A stretch of DNA of 52,466 bases from a virus, in IMG/VR virus record IMGVR_UViG_3300037042_001548, positions 1 to 52,466 of that record. The stretch is one strand, 5' to 3'. Position 1 is the stretch's first letter. Every line of letters starts with the position of its first letter. Positions 1-7,510 of the stretch are shown here, one piece after another. Position numbers and translations under genes: made by a program. The notes under the pieces are model-generated. The model did no database searches and was not told the origin of the DNA. It saw only the letters and a program-made list of their open reading frames with translations.

Positions 1-558
1 GGCTCATACACCGGCATCACCGGGGTTGGTACGCTGACCGCTGGCACATGGAACGCAACTGCGATTTCTGACACCTACCTGTCTACCATCTCAACGGCTG
101 GCAAGGTATCAAACAGCGCCACGACTGCAACGAACGCCAACACAGCCAGTGCCATTGTGGCCAGGGATGCGTCTGGTGATTTTGCTGCAAACATCATTAC
201 CGCCAGCCTGACCGGCAACGCAAGCACGGCAACGTCGGCCACCACAGCAACCAACATTGCTGGTGGAACTGCTGGGGCAATCCCATACAACACCGGAGCA
301 GGCGCAACGTCGTTTTTGTCGTTGGGCACAAACGGGTATGTCCTGACTGCTGGCGCAACAGCGCCTCAGTATACTGATATCTCCACGGTGTCTGTTGGCA
401 CGGCTACAAACCTTGCGGGCGGCATCGCCAGTCAAATTCCGTATCAGTCTGCTGCAGGGGCAACAGGTTTCATTGCAAACGGCACTGCAGGTCAAGTATT
501 GACATCGGCAGGAACTGGAGTGCCAACATGGTCTGGCATATCTGGCGGGACATTCTGA
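1..558 (+). CDS. Tail fibre / receptor-binding-type protein, 5' partial
   Basis: The frame is open from the first base, so the true start lies outside the window; 185 codons plus a stop remain. The sequence is Ala/Thr/Gly/Ser-rich and typical of phage fibre shafts. Two tandem units of about 45 residues are visible, each with a core like IAGGTAGAIPYNTGAGAT or LAGGIASQIPYQSAAGAT, followed by VLTAGATAP or VLTSAGTGVP. The protein ends in ISGGTF, and the structural protein ending at 7510 ends in IAGGTF, so the two may share a fibre C-terminal module. It is followed after 9 bases by another fibre-type gene in the same direction. Exact role in the fibre is inferred. Confidence 0.6.
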   Translation, partial: GSYTGITGVGTLTAGTWNATAISDTYLSTISTAGKVSNSATTATNANTASAIVARDASGDFAANIITASLTGNASTATSATTATNIAGGTAGAIPYNTGAGATSFLSLGTNGYVLTAGATAPQYTDISTVSVGTATNLAGGIASQIPYQSAAGATGFIANGTAGQVLTSAGTGVPTWSGISGGTF

Positions 559-567
559 GGAAAAATC

Positions 568-1215
568 ATGGCACAAGTAGGCTACACACCAATTCAGTTG
601 TATCATTCAACCACTGCTTCTGCGGCGCCTACAGCAGGCAATCTGGCAGCTGGCGAGCTTGCCATCAATACAAACGACGGCAAACTGTACTATGAAGACA
701 GTGGTGGCGTCGTGCAGGTTTTGGCCACAAAAGCCGGTGCATCGGGTGATGTGGTTGGCCCGGCATCGGCCACGGCAAATGCAATCGCTCTTTTCGATGG
801 CACGACCGGCAAACTCATCAAGGATAGCGCAGCTACCTTGCCTGCTGGCTCTCTAGTCGGAACAACCGCCACTCAGACGCTGACCAACAAACGGATTGAC
901 CCCAGGGTATCCAGTGCGGCTTCTGCGTCCTCTGTAACGCCCGACATCAGTTCCTTTGATCAGTACGCCTTTACGGCCCTGGCGGCGGATCTGACAATCA
1001 ACGCCCCCGGAGGAACGCCCGTGGACGGCAACAAATTGGTCTTTAGAATTCTTGACAACGGCACCACAAGAACTTTGACATGGAACGCCACTTACACTGT
1101 AATTGGCACCACTTTGCCGACCGCAACAACAGCAAACAAGATGGTCTATGTTGGATGCATCTACAACGCGGCAAACTCTCGTTGGGATGTTGTTGCCGTC
1201 ACCACACAAGCATAA
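568..1215 (+). CDS. Tail fibre-associated protein, 215 aa
   Basis: The N-terminus has the motif AAGELAINTNDGKLYYED (residues about 27-44), a signature of phage fibre and tropism-determinant N-terminal repeats that trimerise on the shaft. The middle is a Thr/Ala-rich beta-type repeat region and the C-terminal half (from about residue 120) looks like a small globular beta domain. A Shine-Dalgarno, GAGGAAAA, precedes the ATG. It lies between two other appendage genes, which supports a distal fibre role. No catalytic motif is seen. Confidence 0.55.
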   Translation: MAQVGYTPIQLYHSTTASAAPTAGNLAAGELAINTNDGKLYYEDSGGVVQVLATKAGASGDVVGPASATANAIALFDGTTGKLIKDSAATLPAGSLVGTTATQTLTNKRIDPRVSSAASASSVTPDISSFDQYAFTALAADLTINAPGGTPVDGNKLVFRILDNGTTRTLTWNATYTVIGTTLPTATTANKMVYVGCIYNAANSRWDVVAVTTQA

Positions 1216-1224
1216 GGAGCAATC

Positions 1225-1392
1225 ATGCAAATCATTTTCAAATTTGACACCCCGTTTGGCTCGTTCTGCGATGCATTGAACCTGCCCGATGACCACGGCC
1301 TGTCCGATGAGCAGATTGAGGCCATGAAGCAAGAGCGCCTGACCAACTGGCTTGCGGTGGTCAATCCCACCATTGAAGCTCCGCAGGAGTAA
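1225..1392 (+). CDS. Small acidic hypothetical protein, 55 aa
   Basis: ATG preceded by AAGGAGCAATC, ending 3 bases before the next start codon. The product begins MQIIFKFDTPFGSF and ends NPTIEAPQE; it is acidic, with a helical middle (LSDEQIEAMKQERLTNWL). Tight spacing between two fibre genes and the good ribosome binding site make it a real gene. Small proteins in this position are sometimes fibre-assembly chaperones, but nothing in the sequence proves it. Confidence 0.6.
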   Translation: MQIIFKFDTPFGSFCDALNLPDDHGLSDEQIEAMKQERLTNWLAVVNPTIEAPQE

Positions 1393-1395
1393 GGC

Positions 1396-3771
1396 ATGGC
1401 CAACAGGTATTGGGTTGGCGGCACGAACTTTTGGAACAATTCGACCCTCCGCTGGTCTGCTACTGACGGCGGGGCCAGTGGTGCGTCTGTTCCCGGTTCA
1501 GGTGACGATGTGTTTTTTACTGCCCTGTCAGGGGCGGTAACTGTTTCATGGACTTTAAGCTCAAGCACTGTTGTGCGTAGTATTAACTGCACAGGTTTTA
1601 CAGGTACTCTTGCAACAGGTGGATTTTCAAAAACCCTTAACTCCACAGGCACGGTTTGGACTTCACCGTCAACCTGCACAATTACTGGCGCACCAACACT
1701 AACTGTAAGTTCTACGGGTTCTACAGCCATATCGGTGACCTGTAATCATGCCAGCCCAAGCGCTACCAATGCTCCAAACTTTAGTTTTACGGGCGGCACT
1801 TATGCGCTAACCTTGAGCGGCACAGGGTTTAGAGCGTTGACATTTACGGGAAGTAGTTGCACCGCCTCTGGTTCTATTTCCATGTACCAGAATTTGACCT
1901 TATCGTCTGGCGGCACATTTACCTCTCTTGTTCCAACATTCCGCGCATCTGGAACCCTCACCAGCGCAGGCAGGACGCTTAGCGCTACAACTGTTAATGG
2001 CTCAGGCATCACCGTTACTCTTGCCGATGCGATGCTCATCACAGGTGCGAGCGGCTTCGGTTTTACCCTGACTCAAGGCACAATTAGCCTTGCCGGGTTT
2101 ACTTTAACCGCGCCTCGGTTTTCATCCTCCGGTAGTAATACTCGCGCCATAAACTTTGGCTCAGGTGGTGGCATTACACTAACTGAAAGGGACATAGATT
2201 TATTTCGGATGGATACCGCCACCAACTTTACACGGTCGGGTACGGGAGGAATTACGCTGACGGGTGGCGGCGGCAATGGGCGTTTTAGCTTTGGCACCAC
2301 GGGAGGAGCAACTAGTTCAAACGTACTTGACCTAACCATTACAACTTCTGCGGGGTTAGTTGTCGAGTTTCCTTCTGGCTCATCAGTCAGGAGCATCAAC
2401 TGCCCCAGTGGGAATCCTTCGCTACAAACAATATCTGGCACCACTAATTTGTATGGCAACCTGACTTTGATTGCTGGTGTTGGCAGCATTTACCCCTTTT
2501 CCCCTACATTTTTAGCTTCTGCAACTGTTACAAGCAACGGTATGACGCTTCGCAGCACAACTGTAAACGGCTCTGGAATTACAGTCACGCTTGCGGATGC
2601 AATGACGTTGGGCACAGACAACACGTTCACGCTTACTGAAGGCACACTTGACCTTGCCGGGTTTACTTTGAGTGCGGGTACTTTTAGTTCCAGTAACAGC
2701 AACACCAGAGCAATTTCTTTTGGCTCTGGCAACATTGCACTGACCAGCACAACCGCAGCAACGACCGTGCTGTCAATGGCTACAGCCACAGGCTTTACTT
2801 GGACTGGCACAGGCGAATTTACCCGAAATCAAGCGGCGACCGCCACAATGGTATTTGGAACTTCTGGCGGAACAACTTCAAACGCGCCTAATTTGACAGT
2901 CAATGCTGGTGCTTCGGCGTTGACCTTTACAACCTCCAGTTGGTTTAGAGATATTAACTTTACTGGCAGCACTTGTGCGCCCACCGGGTCTATAAACAAT
3001 GTCGGAAACCTGACCCTTGCGTCTGGGGGAACTTACACAACGCTTGCCCTAAACTTTCGCGCATCTGCAACAATTACCAGCACGGGCAGGACGGTTAATG
3101 GTGTTCAAGTTAATGGCAGTGGAATTACAGTCACACTCGCCGATGCGATGACGATTCTTTCAAACGGCACGCTCACGCTTACGCAAGGCACATTTACCGC
3201 TGCAAACTTCAATGTAACGGCGGGTCTTTTTTCTTCAAGCAATAGCAATACTCGTACCTTGAACATGGGCAGTGGTACTTGGACTATATCTGGCAGTGGC
3301 GCGACCGCGTGGAACACGGCCACTATAACGGGCCTTACGGTTGTCCCAAGCACCTCCACAATAACCATGACAAACGCATCGGCGAAGACTTTTGCTGGCG
3401 GGGGGTTGACCTATTACAACCTCAACCAAGGCGGCGCTGGAACGCTCACCATCAGCGGCTCCAACACCTTCAACAACATCACCAACAGCACCCAGCCTGC
3501 TACGGTGACGTTCACAGCGGGCACAACGCAGACTGTATCCGCCTTCGGTCTGTCGGGGACTGCTGGGAATCTGATCACCATCAACAGCACCACGCCGGGT
3601 TCTCAGTTCACCTTGTCCGATGCTTCTGGCACGATCAACGCACAGTACCTGTCAATCCGAGACAGCAACGCCACCGGTGGGGCGGTGTGGAACGCGCTTT
3701 CCAGTACCAACCTGGGCAACAACACCGGCTGGATTTTTCCCGGTGGCAATATGTTTTTGATGTTTATTTGA
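1396..3771 (+). CDS. Large repetitive beta-rich adhesin/tail appendage protein, 791 aa
   Basis: Begins MANRYWVGGTNFWNNST, a recurrent N-terminus of phage surface-appendage proteins. The body carries three units of about 185 residues whose starts lie near 1774, 2326 and 2887; each contains the hallmark VNGSGITVTLADAM followed by TLTQGT or TLTEGT and a block like FSSSNSNTR. Composition (Thr, Ser, Gly, Asn; almost no charge) fits a beta-helix or beta-solenoid. A final region (about residue 620 on) is non-repeated and probably the tip. The stop overlaps the next start by one base (TGATG). Role in host binding is inferred from composition and position. Confidence 0.6.
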   Translation: MANRYWVGGTNFWNNSTLRWSATDGGASGASVPGSGDDVFFTALSGAVTVSWTLSSSTVVRSINCTGFTGTLATGGFSKTLNSTGTVWTSPSTCTITGAPTLTVSSTGSTAISVTCNHASPSATNAPNFSFTGGTYALTLSGTGFRALTFTGSSCTASGSISMYQNLTLSSGGTFTSLVPTFRASGTLTSAGRTLSATTVNGSGITVTLADAMLITGASGFGFTLTQGTISLAGFTLTAPRFSSSGSNTRAINFGSGGGITLTERDIDLFRMDTATNFTRSGTGGITLTGGGGNGRFSFGTTGGATSSNVLDLTITTSAGLVVEFPSGSSVRSINCPSGNPSLQTISGTTNLYGNLTLIAGVGSIYPFSPTFLASATVTSNGMTLRSTTVNGSGITVTLADAMTLGTDNTFTLTEGTLDLAGFTLSAGTFSSSNSNTRAISFGSGNIALTSTTAATTVLSMATATGFTWTGTGEFTRNQAATATMVFGTSGGTTSNAPNLTVNAGASALTFTTSSWFRDINFTGSTCAPTGSINNVGNLTLASGGTYTTLALNFRASATITSTGRTVNGVQVNGSGITVTLADAMTILSNGTLTLTQGTFTAANFNVTAGLFSSSNSNTRTLNMGSGTWTISGSGATAWNTATITGLTVVPSTSTITMTNASAKTFAGGGLTYYNLNQGGAGTLTISGSNTFNNITNSTQPATVTFTAGTTQTVSAFGLSGTAGNLITINSTTPGSQFTLSDASGTINAQYLSIRDSNATGGAVWNALSSTNLGNNTGWIFPGGNMFLMFI

Positions 3772-3962
3772 TGGATAAAGAAATGTCTACGATTGACGCA
3801 ACAGAGGCTCGATTAACCACGCACGAAGAGGTGTGCGCCATCCGCTACGAGCAGATCAACGCACGGCTCAAGCGCATAGAGGCCATTATGATAAAGACTG
3901 CTGGGATCATGCTCGTCAGCATGGCCGGGACGATCTTCGCGGCCATCTGGATAACCAAGTAG
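3771..3962 (+). CDS. Small coiled-coil/membrane protein of the lysis cassette, 63 aa
   Basis: The start ATG shares its A with the upstream stop codon. The first 40 residues are a charged helix (TTHEEVCAIRYEQINARL), then a C-terminal hydrophobic segment (IMLVSMAGTIFAAIWI) that could span the membrane once. This arrangement is that of XhlA-type haemolysin/holin-accessory proteins, and the next genes are a holin and a muramidase. A longer same-frame reading that starts at 3279 runs through the adhesin gene and is not credible. Function as a holin or holin partner is inferred. Confidence 0.65.
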   Translation: MDKEMSTIDATEARLTTHEEVCAIRYEQINARLKRIEAIMIKTAGIMLVSMAGTIFAAIWITK

Positions 3963-3971
3963 GCGACAAAG

Positions 3972-4424
3972 ATGGATGTCACAAAGGTCATCGGTGCTGT
4001 TGCCGCAAGTGTTGCCGCGCTTGGTGGAAGCTATACGCTTGCAGACAAATTTGGCTGGTTTGATCGCGCTATCATTGAGTGGTCTCCTGAAAACTTCAAG
4101 ATCACGGCTGAGGCTGGCAAACCCATCAATGTCACGGTTGCGCGGATTAAGAAGCGCGACGATTGCTCTGTCGAGAGCTTCACCCCCAGCATCAGGGATG
4201 CCGCTGGGATGGTGCACGCAGCCACCACCACGGCCAGCAAATTCTCGGGCCCAGCAGGGCCAGAGATTGACACCTTCACCTACCAGCTCACGATGGTGCA
4301 GAAAGAGAAGATCGCTGATGGCAAGGCCACTCTGCTGGCAACGATCAAGTACAAATGCCCAGAGGGTGAGCGCGTTGTGCAGTACCCGCGCCACCCCAAC
4401 CTAAGTTTTGACCTGAAGGGGTAA
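3972..4424 (+). CDS. Lysis-cassette hypothetical protein with N-terminal membrane anchor, 150 aa
   Basis: Residues 4-25 form a short hydrophobic stretch (VIGAVAASVAALGGSYTLA) that could be a signal anchor; the rest is soluble, rich in beta-type sequence, with a Cys pair at about residues 64 and 128 (DDCSVE, KYKCPEG) that could form a disulphide in the periplasm. It sits 9 bases after the XhlA-like gene and 2 bases before the holin gene. It might be a spanin-like or lysis-accessory factor, but I recognise no family. Confidence 0.6.
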   Translation: MDVTKVIGAVAASVAALGGSYTLADKFGWFDRAIIEWSPENFKITAEAGKPINVTVARIKKRDDCSVESFTPSIRDAAGMVHAATTTASKFSGPAGPEIDTFTYQLTMVQKEKIADGKATLLATIKYKCPEGERVVQYPRHPNLSFDLKG

Positions 4425-4426
4425 TC

Positions 4427-4921
4427 ATGGACTGGCTCAAACAAATCGCACCTACGATTGCCACCGCACTGGGTGGGCCGCTTGCAGGTATGGCTGTATC
4501 TGCCATCTCCAAGGCCATCGGCGTGGACGAGGCCAAGGTGGGCGACATGATCTCCAACAATAAGCTGTCAGCCGAACAGATTGCACAGGTCAAGCTGGCC
4601 GAGATTGAGTTGCAAAAGCAGGCGCAAGAGCTGGGCCTCAACTTTGAAAAGCTGGAAGTCGAAGACAGGAAATCAGCGCGGGAGATGCAGGCCACTACCC
4701 GTTCAATGATGCCCCCAATACTGGCTGGCGCAGTCACCTTGGGTTTCTTCGGCATCATGGTGATGATGTTCTTCAACCAGATCGACAGCAGCAACCCAGC
4801 CATCCTGATGATGTTGGGCAGCTTGGGCACAGCATGGACGGGCATCATTGCCTACTATTTTGGCTCGAGCGCAGGCTCACAGGCCAAGACAGATTTGCTC
4901 ACAAAAGCCACAGGGAAATAA
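4427..4921 (+). CDS. Holin, three-transmembrane (GTA/3TM holin) type, 164 aa
   Basis: An N-terminal amphipathic/hydrophobic stretch (IATALGGPLAGMAVSAI), a central charged coiled helix of about residues 45-85 (AEIELQKQAQELGLNFEKLE), then two C-terminal hydrophobic spans (ILAGAVTLGFFGIMVMMFF and AILMMLGSLGTAWTGIIAYYF). This is the layout of the Holin_3TMs family (gene-transfer-agent holins). It is directly followed by the muramidase gene, giving the classical holin-endolysin pair: the holin opens the inner membrane at lysis time. Family call is by pattern, not by search. Confidence 0.85.
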   Translation: MDWLKQIAPTIATALGGPLAGMAVSAISKAIGVDEAKVGDMISNNKLSAEQIAQVKLAEIELQKQAQELGLNFEKLEVEDRKSAREMQATTRSMMPPILAGAVTLGFFGIMVMMFFNQIDSSNPAILMMLGSLGTAWTGIIAYYFGSSAGSQAKTDLLTKATGK

Positions 4922-4922
4922 A

Positions 4923-5432
4923 ATGAAACAAAATTGGGACGACGCGCTCAAGCATATCCTCAAGTACGAGGGCGGTTACGTCAACCATCCCGATGATCCG
5001 GGCGGGATGACCAACTTGGGGGTGACCAAACGTGTCTGGGAAGAATGGACTGGCAAGCCTGCCACTGAAGCCGACATGCGTGGACTCACCGTTGAGATGG
5101 TTTCTCCGCTCTACAAGAAGCGGTATTGGGACGCTGTGCGCGGCGACGACCTTCCTTCTGGTGTTGATCTGTGCGTGTTTGATTGTGCCGTCAACGCTGG
5201 TGTTGGTAGGGCTAGTAAATTTCTACAGCAAGCTGTTGGAGTGAACGCCGATGGACAAATTGGCCCCATGACCGTTGCGGCCACTACAGCCAAGCCTGCT
5301 GAAGAAGTGATTGAGGCGTTCTGTAACCTGCGTGAGGCCCACTACAAGAGCTTGTCCACCTTTGCCACGTTCGGCAAGGGCTGGATGAGGCGACTTGAAG
5401 GCGTCGAGGCCGAGAGCTATCACATGGCCTAA
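4923..5432 (+). CDS. Endolysin, GH108-family N-acetylmuramidase, 169 aa
   Basis: The protein begins MKQNWDDALKHILKYEGGYV and continues NHPDDPGGMTNLGVT, the diagnostic N-terminus of glycoside hydrolase family 108; Glu16 in KYEGGY is the expected catalytic acid. The C-terminal half (from about residue 85) matches the peptidoglycan-binding segment usual in the family (VGVNADGQIGPMTVAA). Length is normal for the family. It hydrolyses the cell-wall glycan at the end of infection. The ATG at 4923 lies one base after the holin stop; a longer reading from 4848 would overlap the holin gene and has no family match. No signal peptide is seen, so export depends on the holin. Confidence 0.93.
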   Translation: MKQNWDDALKHILKYEGGYVNHPDDPGGMTNLGVTKRVWEEWTGKPATEADMRGLTVEMVSPLYKKRYWDAVRGDDLPSGVDLCVFDCAVNAGVGRASKFLQQAVGVNADGQIGPMTVAATTAKPAEEVIEAFCNLREAHYKSLSTFATFGKGWMRRLEGVEAESYHMA

Positions 5433-5467
5433 TAGGCCTGTGTTAATTGCAACCTGTAGGAGATACA

Positions 5468-5638
5468 ATGGCAACAAGTAAGCCTGTTTGGGAAAAACAA
5501 CGGCCCGCATCTCTTGGTAAGTCAAAGCCTTTGTCGCCGCAGAAAAAAGCGGCAGCCAAAGCAAGGGCAAAAGCCGCTGGGCGGCCTTACCCAAACCTTG
5601 TTGACAACATGGCAATGGCCAAAAAGCGGGGCAAGTAA
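5468..5638 (+). CDS. Small basic hypothetical protein, 56 aa
   Basis: Starts at an ATG preceded by TAGGAGATACA; an earlier same-frame ATG at 5447 has no ribosome binding site. The product is very basic: Lys, Arg and Ala repeats (SPQKKAAAKARAKAAGRP) and a conserved-looking tail PYPNLVDNMAMAKKRGK. Small proteins of this type sit just before adaptor genes in many uncultured podovirus-like phages. It may bind DNA or be a minor virion component; function is unknown. The next gene starts one base after the stop. Confidence 0.7.
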   Translation: MATSKPVWEKQRPASLGKSKPLSPQKKAAAKARAKAAGRPYPNLVDNMAMAKKRGK

Positions 5639-5639
5639 G

Positions 5640-6275
5640 ATGACTTCTGCCGCAGCAATGACGTATAGCTCATTGGTGGATGACATTGAGTCATACTTGG
5701 AGCGTACTGATCAAGCCACCATTGAAAAGATCCCAACATTTGTCATGTTGGCAGAGCAAATCATTGCGTCTGAAATCAAGTTCATGGGCAACCTTACCGT
5801 CAACACCTTCAATTTGGTGCAAGGCGAAGCGGTTGTGCAAAAGCCTGCTCGTTGGCGCAAGACCGTGTCAATGAACATTGTAGTCAACGGCCAGCGTGAG
5901 CCCGTTTTGTTGCGTAAGTATGAGTACCTGCGCAACTACTGGCCTAATCCTACGCAGCAAGACACACCGCTATACTACGCTGACTACGACTACTTTCATT
6001 GGCTAGTTGCGCCTACGCCTAACGCCGCTTACGCAGCTGAAGTGCTTTACTACGAGCGTATTCAACCGCTAGACTCAAACAATCAAACCAATTGGTTTAC
6101 GATGTACGCGCCGCAGGCGCTGCTATATGGCACATTGCTCCAAGCAATGCCTTTTCTTAAGAACGACGCTCGTGTGCAACTTTGGCAAACAATGTACTCA
6201 CAGTACATGGCGGCGCTGAAAGCTGAAGACCTGCAGCGCCTGGGTGATCGTCAAACCGTAGCGGTGGATTCATGA
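5640..6275 (+). CDS. Head-tail adaptor-like protein, 211 aa
   Basis: Mainly helical protein beginning MTSAAAMTYSSLVDDIESYL, with an aromatic central region (YYADYDYFHWLVAPTP) and a C-terminal helical part. This pattern resembles the gp11/SU10-type adaptor proteins of short-tailed phages, which attach the tail to the portal. It overlaps the next structural gene by 4 bases (ATGA), and the nozzle-like gene follows that one, as expected for a neck/tail module. The call rests on pattern memory and context. Confidence 0.6.
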   Translation: MTSAAAMTYSSLVDDIESYLERTDQATIEKIPTFVMLAEQIIASEIKFMGNLTVNTFNLVQGEAVVQKPARWRKTVSMNIVVNGQREPVLLRKYEYLRNYWPNPTQQDTPLYYADYDYFHWLVAPTPNAAYAAEVLYYERIQPLDSNNQTNWFTMYAPQALLYGTLLQAMPFLKNDARVQLWQTMYSQYMAALKAEDLQRLGDRQTVAVDS

Positions 6276-7510
6276 CTACATACAGTTCCCCTTTTGCAGG
6301 TGACGTTGTACAGCCAACTGATGTTAGCTACGCAGCGTTTATCACAAGCACTGACATTGTTTTGCAGTGGCCTGTTAATGGCAATAGCTCAACTGACGTT
6401 GCGGCACGTGTCATGGACGTTGCTGCAAATGCTGCCAATCTTAAGATGTATATGCCACCGGCCAATCAGGTCTCGGTTGGCAATGACGCACTGATTTCAG
6501 TTACTGCAGGTAATGACCTTGAGATTGTTAGCTACAACGGCACAACCATATGCACTGTTGAAGTTGGAAAAAGCCAGTACATCTACGTTACTGACAACAG
6601 CACTGAAGATGGCACTTGGGGCGTAATTGCGTTTGGCGCAACAACATCCAGCGCAAACGCGGCAACGTTAGCAGGCGCAGGCTTAGTAGCTTCTTCCAAC
6701 ACGCTAAATCAAAGCCATCCATCAGCTAGTGCAGTAAATGGGCAGACTTTTAGCGCAGCAAATAGGGCAGAGACTGTTATTTGGATTGGTGGCTCTGGGT
6801 CAGGCACGTTGCCTACCGCCTTGTCAATTGGCGATAACTGGTTTATGCTGTTTAAGAACAACGGCAGTGGCACATACACTATAAATTGCACAGGCCTTAA
6901 CACAATTGATGGCGTATCAAGCAAAGGCTTTGCGCCAAACGAATCGGCGTTTATCGTGTGCACGGGCGCAGCATACGTGACCATTGGCTATGGCGTTAGC
7001 AACCAATTTGCGTTTACCGCGCTTGTTAAGCCTGTTGTTTCAGGTTCGTATACGCTTACAAACAATGAGGCGTCATCAACAATTCAAGAATTTACGGGTA
7101 CACTAACAGGCAATGTTACAGTTGTGTACCCACAAGTTGTTAACTTTTATGTTGTCTCAAACCAAGTTGTTGCAGGGGGTTATACACTCACTATTACGAC
7201 AGGCGTAGTTGGGGCGGCAAACGCCATTGTGCCTGCTGGGCAGCAAGCAACACTTGTGTGTGACGGCACAAACTTTTACAACGCCAATACTGTACAAGCA
7301 GGCGCAACAACGGTTAGTCTTGCAAACGGCACTGCGGCAAATCCTGCACTAAGTTTTGCCAGTGAGACTAATACAGGCATGTATCGTCCTGGCGCTGGGC
7401 AGCTTGCATTTTCGATACTTGGTACAGACCGCGCAGTTGTCTCTGCAAGTGGGGTAACTGTTACTGGCTCAGGCACGTTTACAACAGGCATTGCAGGAGG
7501 TACTTTCTAA
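6272..7510 (+). CDS. Tail fibre / virion appendage protein, 412 aa
   Basis: Starts 4 bases inside the adaptor gene. The N-terminal third (residues 1-110) looks like an attachment domain; the rest is Thr/Ser/Asn/Gly-rich beta sequence. The end carries a common phage fibre module: SFASETNTGMYRPGAGQLAF, then VTVTGSGTFTTGIAGGTF. The last residues are nearly the same as those of the gene cut by the left edge. The stop codon overlaps the next start by one base. Likely a fibre or side appendage bound to the adaptor/nozzle. Confidence 0.6.
   Translation: MTTYSSPFAGDVVQPTDVSYAAFITSTDIVLQWPVNGNSSTDVAARVMDVAANAANLKMYMPPANQVSVGNDALISVTAGNDLEIVSYNGTTICTVEVGKSQYIYVTDNSTEDGTWGVIAFGATTSSANAATLAGAGLVASSNTLNQSHPSASAVNGQTFSAANRAETVIWIGGSGSGTLPTALSIGDNWFMLFKNNGSGTYTINCTGLNTIDGVSSKGFAPNESAFIVCTGAAYVTIGYGVSNQFAFTALVKPVVSGSYTLTNNEASSTIQEFTGTLTGNVTVVYPQVVNFYVVSNQVVAGGYTLTITTGVVGAANAIVPAGQQATLVCDGTNFYNANTVQAGATTVSLANGTAANPALSFASETNTGMYRPGAGQLAFSILGTDRAVVSASGVTVTGSGTFTTGIAGGTF

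Noticed and set aside
3279-3770. Extended upstream part of the small lysis gene's frame
   Set aside because: Runs within the adhesin gene in another frame; the true start is the ATG at 3771, where the stop of the adhesin gene overlaps.
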